Source: SIG78 sp036677805 (lineage in GTDB: Bacteria > Verrucomicrobiota > Lentisphaeria > Victivallales > Victivallaceae). Taken from it: DNA of 64,000 bases. The position numbers and the translations under genes are program-made. The DNA lies in contig JAVBVS010000016.1 of assembly GCA_036677805.1 (NCBI GenBank), forward strand, positions 1 to 64,000, in the 5' to 3' direction. Positions 1 to 9,406 of this stretch are shown in pieces. Within the stretch, counting starts at the first letter, position 1, and each line of letters starts with the position of its first letter. Under the pieces are notes generated by a model. The model was not told where the DNA came from. It made no database searches and saw nothing but the letters and a program-made list of their open reading frames with translations.

Positions 1-9
1 AGGCAATCT

Positions 10-1587
10 TTAATGCATTGCCGGAGTGGAGCAGCGTTCGGATAGCTCGAAATCATGTTTGCCCGGGGCGAGTTCGCGGCCGTCGGGCAGACGGCCGACG
101 GTTCCCGGCGGCACCGTCACCGAGCAATGACCGGAATCATACTCCAGTTCAACGGGGCCATGGACGGTCGGATGCCGGAGTCGGAAAAACTCCAGCGGTC
201 CCGGCTGCGGATCGATCTCGAACCGGGCGAAGCCGGGAGCCGTCGGTCGCACACCGCACAGCCAATGCGGAATAATGTTGGCCGGAGCCGTCGCCCAGGC
301 ATGGTTGAAGTCCAGATTCAACTTCAACGCCACATCCCAGCTCTCCATCGTTATCGTCGCCCCCTGCTCCAACATATGCAGCCAGCCGCGCATGGTCGAA
401 CCGGTCAGAAGTTTCAACCCATGTCGAGCCAGCCGGTAGCGATAGACGCATTCGAGCAGGAATTGCGCACCATATACGCCGCAAGCCATGCCTTTATCCT
501 CCACCAGCGCCAGATGGGAAGCGATCTCTTCCGGCGTCGTCAGATCGGTCAGCAGGGCGAAAACAGCGCTGTGCAGCGAAGTGTGTTCCGATCCGGGGGA
601 ATCGACAAAACGTCCGGCCCGGTTGAACCGCCGCCGCATGGCAGCGGCGGTCGCGGCGGCATGCGCAGTGTAAGCCGGATCGCCGCTGAGTTCTCCCATC
701 ATCCGCAGCGCGTCGAGATAGCAGCAGTTCGGCACCAGATTCACTTCGCCGAATTCGTAATCATCGCGTTCGCATTCGGGCCAGTCGACAATATCGCGGA
801 TGCGGCTATTTTCCCGTCGCAAGCCGTCGGCATCGGCCAGCTCCGGCAACAATTTTTCCGGCAGCCGCGGCAGCCAGCGCCGCACCGCCGCCATATCGCC
901 GCTGTAGAGCCAATAGTCGCGGACCAGCCGGGGGGTCAGCAGCAGCCACTCCGTCGGCCAGGTCAGTTCGCCGTATTCAAAAAAATGTTCCAGCGTGGCT
1001 TCGGCCAATTGAAAGTTGGCGTCGCAGGCGTAATGGCCGAGCGCATTGATATACATGTCGCCCTCGTATGGCAGCCGCTCCCGCTGGCCGTCGATGTATT
1101 TGCCGAAGCAACTTGTGGCCTTGATCGAATATTTGCAGAAATCCCAGACCCGGTTGAGGCGCTCGTCCGACGATTCAAAATCGGCGGCACGATCGTCCCA
1201 CTCCCCGAAAAATGCCTTGCGGCGTATCGTCGCCGGACCGAAATAGTGGCTGATTTCCACATAACGGAACGGTGCGACCTCGCCGTCTGCATCCGCCGGA
1301 GCCGGACATTTGGGAAAGCCGGAATAAGGCGAAATGTGTTCCGGAATGTGGAACCGGTAGCAGTGTTTCCCCGGCCGCGAACGGATCACTTCAAGTTGAA
1401 AAGTAATCCAACTCCCCGGCAGATGGACAATCCGACCTTCGATCGCCAGCTCGCCGATCACCACCTCCACCGCGCCGGCGAAACGGTCGCCGTCGAGTTC
1501 AATTTCCAGTTGGCCGAACGCGGCCCGGCCGAAGTCGAAGATTCTGGTATCCTCGACTCTTCCGGTCAATTCTTCCGTTTCAAACAT
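10..1587 (-). CDS. GH78-like (alpha-L-rhamnosidase-like) glycoside hydrolase
   Basis: The 525-aa product has the six-hairpin glycosidase layout of GH78-type rhamnosidases. A short beta region comes first, then a helical domain containing DGQRERLPYEGDMYINALGHYA-type sequence (shown here only in outline; key residues are the R, E and D around DGQRERLPYEGD), then a late ESWD motif, then a small C-terminal beta domain. It is shorter than classical GH78 enzymes (about 900 aa) because the N-terminal beta-sandwich modules are missing. No signal peptide is visible, so it is probably cytoplasmic. An ATG at 1587 was chosen because a longer frame would run into the upstream heparinase-like gene, which stops 8 bases earlier. 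It is the last gene of the minus-strand glycan cluster. Exact substrate is not known; other six-hairpin families are possible. Confidence 0.8.
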   Translation of the reverse strand: MFETEELTGRVEDTRIFDFGRAAFGQLEIELDGDRFAGAVEVVIGELAIEGRIVHLPGSWITFQLEVIRSRPGKHCYRFHIPEHISPYSGFPKCPAPADADGEVAPFRYVEISHYFGPATIRRKAFFGEWDDRAADFESSDERLNRVWDFCKYSIKATSCFGKYIDGQRERLPYEGDMYINALGHYACDANFQLAEATLEHFFEYGELTWPTEWLLLTPRLVRDYWLYSGDMAAVRRWLPRLPEKLLPELADADGLRRENSRIRDIVDWPECERDDYEFGEVNLVPNCCYLDALRMMGELSGDPAYTAHAAATAAAMRRRFNRAGRFVDSPGSEHTSLHSAVFALLTDLTTPEEIASHLALVEDKGMACGVYGAQFLLECVYRYRLARHGLKLLTGSTMRGWLHMLEQGATITMESWDVALKLNLDFNHAWATAPANIIPHWLCGVRPTAPGFARFEIDPQPGPLEFFRLRHPTVHGPVELEYDSGHCSVTVPPGTVGRLPDGRELAPGKHDFELSERCSTPAMH

Positions 1588-1595
1588 CGTCTGCT

Positions 1596-3362
1596 CTATT
1601 CCGTTGCGGCCTGAAGCCGGAAAGTACTGTGAAATTTCAGGGTTTCGCTCCGGCCGGACTCCGCTTGCAACTGAATTGTCGGACGGAAATCGCGGGTCTG
1701 GCAATTCAGCGCCGGCACCGCGCGCCAGCGGATTCCGGCGTCACTCCGCCACTCCATTCGCACCGTGACTTTGTCTTTGCCCAACCGGAATCCGCCTTCG
1801 GCAAGCGGCTCGACCACAACGCCCGGCGCCAGATTGAACAACAGCGTGTAGCGGTGGCTTGCCGCCGCACGAATTTCGTCGTCAAGCGCGATCATGCCGG
1901 GAAACACCCGGAACGTCCGCCGCCAGCAAACCCCCTGCCATTCCGGCGCATTGCTGGTCAATTCCGCCGTGATGCCCTGCGCGCCATCCGGCATCGGAAG
2001 CCACGGACCGTACTCCACCGTGGGCCAGGCGTCGAAGCCGTAGAGCCCGAAAGTATGGGCGTCGCCGGCGCCGTCGACCAGCAGCGAACTGTGCCGGATC
2101 GAGCGCTTGCAGGGGCCGAATTCGGGATTGTCGTAATTGGGACAGCCGGAATCATCCAGAAAAGAAATCCCGGCGAAGAAGGCGATCAGTGCGTTTTTGC
2201 CCCCGTGATAATGCGAAAACTTCCCGGTGAAATCGGAAACGTCAAACGCGGCGTAGCAATCACTCGCCACTCCGACGGCCAGCCCGCCGGGCGACAGCAG
2301 CCCGGTTGCCGGAGCTGCCGCCGAAGCGTGGCCCAGCGATTCAAGCAGCGCATCGGGACGCAGCGCGTAGGAGTCGTTGATGGTCAGAGTAAGACCGTCG
2401 GGGCGCCGGTAAAACTCCAGCGCACGGGCGGCCTTCGCTACGCGTTCCCGAACCGCTTCGCTGGGAGTGTACCCCAGCTGTCCGGCCATCGCCAGATAAT
2501 CCCGCCCGTGCCAGAGCACGAACGCATGATACGACGGCGAATTCTCATACAGCGCGCCGCTGGGGTGGAATTCGTTGAGCACATGCCACTCGCACCAATC
2601 GACCGCCAGCTTCAGCATCGCCGGAAATTCCGGTTCGCCGCGCATCAAAGGCAGAGCATGCAGCAAAGCGACCGCGCGCAACGACTGGTGATTGTCCAGC
2701 TCCAGGCTCAAAAACCGCTGTTGGGCGGCCAGCACTCGGGCATGGCGGCGGATGCCCTCCAGCAACTCCTCGAATTCTCCGGCGGTGAAATCGGCCAGTT
2801 CCCGGATCAAGTAAAGCGCATAGCTGAAATTGATGATCCGCGATCCCGGCTGAAAATCGAACCAGATGTATTCGACATCGGTTTCGTCGCAGGAATAAAC
2901 TGCATAGCTCCGACTGTTGTAATCGCGCTCCCGGCGCTCGATCACACGCCGCCAATGGGCTTCGAGTTCCGATTCCGCCGGCGGCGGATAGTGCCGGTGA
3001 AAGTGCAGCATGATCGACTTGACCCGGTCGGCCAGCTTGCGGTCGCCGGCCAGCCACGCCCGATGCGCCAGGCAGGCGACGAAATAGCAGCGGTTGATCC
3101 AGCAGCTTTTTTCGATCGTGCGCCAGCGCTCGAACCGGCCGAAATCCAGGCGTTCGAGTTCGCCGAACTCCGCCAGACATTGCCGGTCGACAATTCTGAC
3201 GGCGATTTCGGCGTCATCCAGAGTCCCCAGCAATTCACCGGTGATGAAGGAGCCGCCGCCGTCAAGCGGGTAGAGTTCCAGAAACGAATACTTCTTCAAC
3301 CATTCGACGGCGACCGGCGGATGATATCCGTAATCCGCCGGCTTGATTCCACGATTCGACAT
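1596..3362 (-). CDS. Heparinase II/III-like polysaccharide lyase family protein
   Basis: The 588-aa protein has an N-terminal helical toroid (residues about 60-330, with DNHQSLRAVALLHALPL and GALYENSPSYHAFVLW) and a C-terminal beta-sandwich (SHYHGGKNALIAFFAG and the RSIRHSSLLVDG stretch). This is the arrangement of heparinase II/III and related alginate or oligo-uronide lyases. Family members cleave uronic-acid glycans by beta-elimination; the conserved Tyr and His residues expected for this are present, but substrate cannot be read from sequence. There is no signal peptide, so it may act on imported oligosaccharides. It starts 4 bases after the stop of the large secreted gene at 3367-7395 and ends 8 bases before the GH78-like gene, so the three are probably one transcript. 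Confidence 0.8.
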   Translation of the reverse strand: MSNRGIKPADYGYHPPVAVEWLKKYSFLELYPLDGGGSFITGELLGTLDDAEIAVRIVDRQCLAEFGELERLDFGRFERWRTIEKSCWINRCYFVACLAHRAWLAGDRKLADRVKSIMLHFHRHYPPPAESELEAHWRRVIERRERDYNSRSYAVYSCDETDVEYIWFDFQPGSRIINFSYALYLIRELADFTAGEFEELLEGIRRHARVLAAQQRFLSLELDNHQSLRAVALLHALPLMRGEPEFPAMLKLAVDWCEWHVLNEFHPSGALYENSPSYHAFVLWHGRDYLAMAGQLGYTPSEAVRERVAKAARALEFYRRPDGLTLTINDSYALRPDALLESLGHASAAAPATGLLSPGGLAVGVASDCYAAFDVSDFTGKFSHYHGGKNALIAFFAGISFLDDSGCPNYDNPEFGPCKRSIRHSSLLVDGAGDAHTFGLYGFDAWPTVEYGPWLPMPDGAQGITAELTSNAPEWQGVCWRRTFRVFPGMIALDDEIRAAASHRYTLLFNLAPGVVVEPLAEGGFRLGKDKVTVRMEWRSDAGIRWRAVPALNCQTRDFRPTIQLQAESGRSETLKFHSTFRLQAATE

Positions 3363-3366
3363 TCTC

Positions 3367-6300
3367 TCAACGTCCTTTCCTTACAATACAGCCGACCGCC
3401 TGCGGATCGAGCCGCAATTGGATATAGGCTTTGCCATCCTTGATCTCCGGATTCAGCGAACAATCGTTCCAGACGTCGAAGTACTGGTCGCCCTCCTGGT
3501 GATTGACCGCGATCACCGGCCGATCGACGGTGCAGAAATTGCCGTTGTAAATCGTCCACATCGTCCGTCCCTTGCCGGGAAAACAGTTGGCGTAGACATT
3601 GTTGATCAGGGTCGGCACCAGCATCTCCGGCTTGTCCGAAGTAAAACAATCCGTATATTCGTGTTGAATATCCAGCGTTTTCGCCAGATTGAGCCGGGTT
3701 TCCTCGTAGTAAAGCCGGAATGTCGCATCGTAGAGCGCATAGCCGTTGAAGAGGTTGAATTTCATATAGGCCCAGGTATCGAAAAACCCCTCCTGCCCAA
3801 CCTGAAACACCACCTGCTTGAGCTTCGGAAACGCAAACCGGTAATAGTCCACCGGCATACAGGATTGGGCATCCAGCGGCGCGGTATCGTCCTTGTCGTA
3901 GATCAGGACCATGTGCTCCCACAGCGGAATCGTGGCATAGGTGATGTTGCCGTCCCAATACTGGCTGTTGATGTCGGTGACCGGAAATTCGCCCCAGATC
4001 GCGGTCGTCGGCAATGCCTGCCGGAGCTTCCGGAGAAACAGCCCGTCGTCCTCCGCCACCCAGGAGGGGATCCGGTGTCCGCAGGACGGATTGATACACC
4101 GCGCCCGATGATCGGTGCCGAATACATCGCAATAGACGATGTCGGTTCCGGTGTCGGCCACCAGGCGCTGCAAGGTTTTCGCGGCATAATCGCGCCGGAT
4201 TGCGCCGCCAACGCCGGTATCGATGGTAAATTCGGAGACATCCTTGCCGCCGCCCGGCCGCTGCCGGGCCATGCTGTCGCCGTAAAGCTTATAGAATTCG
4301 GTGTCGCGCTCATAGCGGTCCCAGATGGTGTAGAGTGAAACATGCATATTCTGAGCCCTGAGCTGCGCAATCAACTGCCGAAAGTTGTCGAGGCTGCCGA
4401 TCAGATTCTGATAATCGAGCTGCCCGTATTCCCCGTTGCGCGCACCCTTGTCATTGTAAGCCCAACAGTAAAAATGGAAGATATCGGGCATCCGGTTGAA
4501 CTGCCGGCGGATGGTGTCCAGATAAAGTTTCATATCGACTTTTTTGGTCGCCGGATCAATCAGGGGCGGAAAGCGCGAGATGTATTCATCCGCCGGCGCC
4601 GAGGCCGTGGTATGAATCAAAAAGGCATTGATGAACCATTCCTTGTTTTGAGAATCGACCGGTTTGTACCAGGTGGCCAGCCAGTCGCGGTAATGTTCGA
4701 CACCGCGCCGCCAGCCGCCGCCGTGGACGGTGATGCTGCGCGGACAAAGCTGCAGTTCCATGCCTTTTTTCAATCCGAGATCATCAATCCGGTTCGCGAT
4801 ATAGGCCATCATGCCCTGCTCGTTCTTGCCGGCGGCGTACCAGGTCGGCATCTGGGTCGAATTGTCGGTCATGAACAGCAGTCCGCTGCCGGAGGCGGCA
4901 TTGAACAGGTCGAAAAACTGCATCGGGAAGCCGCGGTTGTTGGGCTGGCGGCAAAACCGGTTTTCACCGGTCAGCACATTGCGGTACTGCGGGAAAAAAA
5001 ATCCGTCCGAAGCCGCCGTTCCCAGCTTCATGGCAGTGAAAAACGGAAAGCCGATCTCCACTCCGGCCATATCGCCGGACTGCGGCGAATCGAGCAAGGC
5101 GATCCGGGCGGAAAATTGAATCCGGGCTGTACTGTCTCCGGCAATTGTCAGATTGAGTTTGAGCGGCATATCGTTCAGCCCGGACCATGTGAAGGAAACG
5201 GTTCCGCCATTGACCGCAAGCTCCGAGGCCTGTCCGTTGCGGCCGCTGAACACCGCTTTCCCGGTCTGGATCAGCAAGCCGCAATCCGGAGCAAATTCCA
5301 CATTTTCTCCGGTCAATTTGTTGAACAAACTCGAAATCGCAAAGCCGCTGCTGAAATCCAGCGTCATTTTGTAATAACTGTTTTCCAGAACGACCCGTTG
5401 ACCGTCACGGCTGACCCGGCCGGCCGCAGCCGCTGTTTTCGATTCCGCCGGAATCGGGTGCGCAGTCAGGTCCGGTACCGTCTGCGGATAGTTGCGCTGC
5501 TGCGACCGGCTGAGCGTGACCGCGGCCAGAGCGAAGTCGACGCGCGGAATCTTGTTGACGAACTCCACTTTGACCAGACGTTTGCTTTCATCCAGCGGCA
5601 CCATGTAAGCGCCGAAGAATCCGGAAAGCTGGAAGCCTTTTGACTTGAGCTGAAACGGGAATGCGGTAACGACGCTGTTGTCACTGTAAAACAGTTTGAC
5701 CTGAAATGTCTCGACATGGCGCAGCAGCAGCGGCGCCGCATAAATGCCGTACCGCTCGGAAGCCGCGGGCAACGTGGAGCTCAGCAGGAAATAAAGTTCG
5801 CAACCGGAATCGTTGACCATCACGGTAATCCCGTCATTGCGCGACGGCGGCAGAAAATTGTAGCGGGTGCTTTTGTGCTTAAGCTCGAAAACCGGTTCAT
5901 CAAAGATTTTTTTGGCGCGATCTTCCGGTCGGATCAGATTGGCATCGACCGCGGTCGACACCCGGAACGGAATTCCCGAAACCATGATCGTGTCGGAGGT
6001 GAATTTTTCCACCGGATCGACCACCGCCCATGCGCTCTTCTGTTCCTCCAGCCGGTCTTTGAGATTGGCGGCCAGACTCCAGTTGAAAAGTTTCGGCGCG
6101 AGCAGAACGGGCCGGAACTCCGGATTGAATTTTCCGGCGGCATACTGCCGCTGCGGAATGTCTTCCGGGGTGCGGGCGAATCCCATTGCCGCAATTTCCA
6201 GAAACGCTTTGGAATTCTGGGATCTGGTCGCCAACTTGAGGCCCTGAAGCGGCGACCCCAGCGGCACCTTTTTGATATAAGTGCGGTATTGCCCGTCCTG

Positions 6301-7395
6301 CACGATCTCGGCGCTGTTCAGCAAAGTGGCATTGTCAGTATTGACGGCGCTGACCACCGATTCCAGATTGGGATCGCGATGCAGTCCGGAAGCGCGCAAC
6401 TCAATAAAAAAATAGGGGGATTGCGATAAATCCAGCTGTTGTTTGAAACGATTGCGCCATGCAATCCCGTGAAGTTCACCCGGCGTTCCGGTCAGGTCCA
6501 GACGCAGTGCGCCTTCCGGCCCGGAACTTTTGGCATAACCGGCGGCGCCGGATGCGGCATGGAACACTTCACTGGTGCCGGAAAAGCTGCTGTAAAACGT
6601 TTTCGCGGCATTCTGTTCGCCGATCGCCGTGAAATTCTCCGGCGCCAGCGCAATATTGAAAACCGGCTCTGTAATCATATTGATCCGGGCCTCCTGGCCG
6701 GGAGCCGAACGGGCATAGGCTTGGGCGACTTCGTCCGGCGTCATGGCATAATCATAAATAGCGGCATACTGCCAATCTCCGCCAGCGGGACGATTGATCG
6801 AAAGTTCGGAATTTTCGGCCAGCCGCAACGGCGACCGGTCGGACTGCAACTGCACGTCATTGTGGATCGCGTCCGCTTTTTTGCCGTTGACATACAGTAT
6901 CTGGTTCTCGCCGGAGGATTGAGCGTCATAAACCGCCACCACATGAAACCAGCGGCCGTCGGCGGGAAATCGACTGGCGCAGGCGCGATTTTTCTTCAAA
7001 TCCCCACCGCCGACAAAAAATTCAAACGTGCCCGCATCGCCATCGGTGTAGGAAAGCTGATACTGAGGCATGTAACGTTTGCCGAGAACCATGGTGTAGC
7101 CTGACGCGCCGCTCGGCCGGAAAACCGCTTCGAGCGTGAACTTCCGCGGCAGATCGGCCTTTTCGGCCATCTGGCTGAACTCGACATATTCCTGATGGCT
7201 GCCGGGAGCGATATGTAAAAAATTGCCGTCCGCATCATGTTCCAGCCGGGATTGGTTGTTGACGGTATGAAGTGTGGCCCCGGCAGGCATGGAAGATTGA
7301 GTAAAATCCCACACTCCCAACGGTTGGGCCAGAACAGTTCCGGCGACAGCCAGGCCGGCCAGTCCGGTATTGAGTTTGCATTGAATGGAGTTCAT
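3367..7395 (-). CDS. Large secreted LamG plus DUF6259-like glycosidase-type protein
   Basis: This 1342-aa protein starts with a Sec signal (MNSIQCKL, hydrophobic stretch ending at VLAQ, about residue 24). Residues about 25-235 look like a concanavalin/LamG domain (ALEAVFR-type strand pattern, YVNGKKADAI, WQYAAIYDYAMTPDEVAQAY). The middle is beta-rich. Residues about 880-1180 look like a TIM-barrel glycosidase of the DUF6259 type, with HFYCWAYNDKGARNGEYG, IVYCDVFGTD and AIWGEFPVTD, where the D and E residues are candidate catalytic acids. It is probably exported and acts on a large polysaccharide before the two cytoplasmic enzymes downstream. The family assignment is from memory and was not searched. 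It follows the pseudopilin at 7602-8309 by 206 bases. Confidence 0.75.
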   Translation of the reverse strand: MNSIQCKLNTGLAGLAVAGTVLAQPLGVWDFTQSSMPAGATLHTVNNQSRLEHDADGNFLHIAPGSHQEYVEFSQMAEKADLPRKFTLEAVFRPSGASGYTMVLGKRYMPQYQLSYTDGDAGTFEFFVGGGDLKKNRACASRFPADGRWFHVVAVYDAQSSGENQILYVNGKKADAIHNDVQLQSDRSPLRLAENSELSINRPAGGDWQYAAIYDYAMTPDEVAQAYARSAPGQEARINMITEPVFNIALAPENFTAIGEQNAAKTFYSSFSGTSEVFHAASGAAGYAKSSGPEGALRLDLTGTPGELHGIAWRNRFKQQLDLSQSPYFFIELRASGLHRDPNLESVVSAVNTDNATLLNSAEIVQDGQYRTYIKKVPLGSPLQGLKLATRSQNSKAFLEIAAMGFARTPEDIPQRQYAAGKFNPEFRPVLLAPKLFNWSLAANLKDRLEEQKSAWAVVDPVEKFTSDTIMVSGIPFRVSTAVDANLIRPEDRAKKIFDEPVFELKHKSTRYNFLPPSRNDGITVMVNDSGCELYFLLSSTLPAASERYGIYAAPLLLRHVETFQVKLFYSDNSVVTAFPFQLKSKGFQLSGFFGAYMVPLDESKRLVKVEFVNKIPRVDFALAAVTLSRSQQRNYPQTVPDLTAHPIPAESKTAAAAGRVSRDGQRVVLENSYYKMTLDFSSGFAISSLFNKLTGENVEFAPDCGLLIQTGKAVFSGRNGQASELAVNGGTVSFTWSGLNDMPLKLNLTIAGDSTARIQFSARIALLDSPQSGDMAGVEIGFPFFTAMKLGTAASDGFFFPQYRNVLTGENRFCRQPNNRGFPMQFFDLFNAASGSGLLFMTDNSTQMPTWYAAGKNEQGMMAYIANRIDDLGLKKGMELQLCPRSITVHGGGWRRGVEHYRDWLATWYKPVDSQNKEWFINAFLIHTTASAPADEYISRFPPLIDPATKKVDMKLYLDTIRRQFNRMPDIFHFYCWAYNDKGARNGEYGQLDYQNLIGSLDNFRQLIAQLRAQNMHVSLYTIWDRYERDTEFYKLYGDSMARQRPGGGKDVSEFTIDTGVGGAIRRDYAAKTLQRLVADTGTDIVYCDVFGTDHRARCINPSCGHRIPSWVAEDDGLFLRKLRQALPTTAIWGEFPVTDINSQYWDGNITYATIPLWEHMVLIYDKDDTAPLDAQSCMPVDYYRFAFPKLKQVVFQVGQEGFFDTWAYMKFNLFNGYALYDATFRLYYEETRLNLAKTLDIQHEYTDCFTSDKPEMLVPTLINNVYANCFPGKGRTMWTIYNGNFCTVDRPVIAVNHQEGDQYFDVWNDCSLNPEIKDGKAYIQLRLDPQAVGCIVRKGR

Positions 7396-7554
7396 GATCT
7401 GAAATTCTTTTCAAATTTTATGAGTCATACGGAGTGTTTGGAAGAATACTCAAAACGCTGCACCGCAGCACGAAGCAACCCTTTCCGGGAGGGGTATTGG
7501 CATCGTTTCCCGATATGATTGTGTTTGCGTCAAGAGAGTCCGGACGATTCAAAT

Positions 7555-7593
7555 TCTTCCCGCCATACTGAAAATCCGGATACGGCGGGAAGA
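7555..7593 (-). terminator. Hairpin between pseudopilin and secreted glycosidase genes
   Basis: Ten bases (TCTTCCCGCC, 7555-7564) are the exact reverse complement of 7584-7593, with a 19-base loop. It sits just after the stop of the upstream pseudopilin. The U-tract on the minus strand is weak, so it may be an attenuator or RNA-stability element rather than a full terminator. Confidence 0.4.
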
Positions 7594-7601
7594 TTGCCCG
7601 G

Positions 7602-8309
7602 TTAATCGGTGATATCATCATAATACAGAGGAATGCATGCCCAGCTGTTGCCCAACTCCGTCCACCGCGATGACGGAACCGTGTTGGTTTTGACATGGCC
7701 GCCGAGATAACAGGCATTCATGGTGCTGGGATGATTTTGCCCCTGCGCCGGAGCGGCGACAGGGCCGCCGCACAAATCTCCATAAACCAGGGCCCCCGGA
7801 TTATCGCGTCCAACGATGATTCGCGCCCGTGACGGCTTATCGGAGGTCGTAACGCCATCGCTGACCGCTTCCGCCTGGGTATAATTCCAATTGCCGTAAC
7901 TGGTGGTAATATAACTCCCATTGGCCGTTCCGACATTGGCGGAATCGGAAGGACAGCGGAAAAATTTATTGGCAGTCTCCTTGACCTGATCCACCGTGGC
8001 GGGAGTGGCGGTGCCGAAAAAGCCGCCATTAATCAGTATGGTGGGAGCGCGCGTCGCTGCGTCCAGCACCGGTTCATAATTATTATTGCGCGAGATGTGG
8101 TACGTCCCGCTCAGCGGATAAGGGACATAATCACGATTGACCCCGGCATACATCTGATTGGCCAAGCCGATTTGCTTGAGATTGGAAATGCAGCTGGCGC
8201 TCCGCGCCCGTTCCCGCGCCGCCGACAGCGCCGGCAGCAGCATCGCCGCCAGAATCGCGATAATCGCAATTACCACCAGGAGTTCTATGAGCGTAAATGG
8301 CTTTTTCAT
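7602..8309 (-). CDS. Pseudopilin-like protein (prepilin N-terminal methylation motif)
   Basis: The 235-aa product begins MKKPFTLIELLVVIAIIAIL, a type IV/type II prepilin signal with the F and E at the processing site and a 20-residue hydrophobic helix, followed by LPALSAARERARSASCISNLKQIG. The C-terminal half has VGRDNPG and an H-X9-GG motif (HPSTMNACYLGGHV) like the H-X9-DG signature of planctomycete and Lentisphaerota pseudopilins. The ATG at 8309 was chosen because GAGGAGAG lies just upstream and because the methylation motif must be near the N-terminus; a 50-residue longer reading is not supported. It follows a second pseudopilin and precedes the secreted glycosidase. Expected location is the inner membrane or a pseudopilus at the cell envelope. 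Confidence 0.88.
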   Translation of the reverse strand: MKKPFTLIELLVVIAIIAILAAMLLPALSAARERARSASCISNLKQIGLANQMYAGVNRDYVPYPLSGTYHISRNNNYEPVLDAATRAPTILINGGFFGTATPATVDQVKETANKFFRCPSDSANVGTANGSYITTSYGNWNYTQAEAVSDGVTTSDKPSRARIIVGRDNPGALVYGDLCGGPVAAPAQGQNHPSTMNACYLGGHVKTNTVPSSRWTELGNSWACIPLYYDDITD

Positions 8310-8439
8310 AAGTCTCTCTCCTCTGAGGATCGCCGCATTGCAACGGAAATTCACTCTGTTATTTATCGGAACGTCAATGTTCTGAGATATTCTCTTGTTT
8401 CTCAATATGCAACATATCCTATCAACAAATCCGCGCGGC

Positions 8440-9174
8440 TCAATCCGTGACATCGTCAAGCACGGTCGGAAGCCGCCCCCATCCTTCCATCCAGAAAGTG
8501 CCGTCGGCGGCCTTCATCGGGTGGCTCAGCACATAACCGCCCAACTGCAGCGTATTCACACCGGCCGGATGATTGGAACCCTTGGCGCCGGTGCCGCCCG
8601 CGCCGGTCTTATCGGCCCAGATGATGCAGCCGGGTTCGTCGCGGCCCACGATGATGCGCGGACGATCCTTGCCCACGGCATTCAGCGCCTCCGTCGAGTT
8701 GTAGTTCCAGAAGAGATAGCTCATCTGGCACCAGTCATCCTGAACGACGGTGAAGTTCACCGAGTCGCTCGGACAGCGGAAAAATTTATTGGCCATGTTA
8801 TTGAACTCATTCCAACTCTGCGGCGCAGACCCGAAATATCCGCCGTTGACCAGCAGATTCGGTTGAATCTGGACCGCTCCGACCGTGTAATTTCCATAAT
8901 AAGTGCCACCGCAATCCATGTGGTCCGTATAATAATTGGCATACGGCACGTAATCCTTGTTGGCGCCGCTATACATCAAATTGGCCAGTCCGACCTGCTT
9001 GAGCTGGCTGATGCAACTCGCGCTCCGCGCCCGTTCCCGCGCCGCCGACAATGCCGGCAGCAGCATCGCCGCCAGAATCGCGATGATCGCAATCACAACC
9101 AGAAGCTCAATCAACGTGAATTGTTTATTGCAAAAATTCCCGACACGCCGAATGGTGAAATACTTCCGACTCAT
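8440..9174 (-). CDS. Pseudopilin-like protein (second of tandem pair)
   Basis: The 244-aa protein has a 17-residue basic leader (MSRKYFTIRRVGNFCNK) before QFTLIELLVVIAIIAILAAM, so the peptidase site lies between K/Q and F as in type II secretion pseudopilins. It then shares ALSAARERARSASCISQLKQVG, VGRDEPG and H-X9-GG (HPAGVNTLQLGGYV) with its neighbour at 7602-8309, so the two are tandem paralogues. The start at 9174 was chosen over 9207 because AGGAGAA lies 8 bases upstream of it. Between the two pseudopilins are 130 bases. It lies downstream of the GntR-type regulator at 9407-10504, as do the pseudopilins at 21413 and 54243 relative to their regulators. Confidence 0.88.
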   Translation of the reverse strand: MSRKYFTIRRVGNFCNKQFTLIELLVVIAIIAILAAMLLPALSAARERARSASCISQLKQVGLANLMYSGANKDYVPYANYYTDHMDCGGTYYGNYTVGAVQIQPNLLVNGGYFGSAPQSWNEFNNMANKFFRCPSDSVNFTVVQDDWCQMSYLFWNYNSTEALNAVGKDRPRIIVGRDEPGCIIWADKTGAGGTGAKGSNHPAGVNTLQLGGYVLSHPMKAADGTFWMEGWGRLPTVLDDVTD

Positions 9175-9406
9175 CTTCTCGTTCTCCTTTTTTTGGATTT
9201 GGAACATGGGAAAAACCTCTTTGTCATTGCGATTGTCCGAACCTCAAGCCGCCTTCTAACCCCGATCGAATGCGTTGGCCGCGCCGTCCAGGCATTGGAA
9301 CCGCAACTCCATCATCACCGCCGGAATCAAAATACCGGCGATTGCCGCAAATAATTCCATCATGGCAAATTACTGCATCCGGCTTTTCCGGAGGCGGTCC
9401 CGCCCG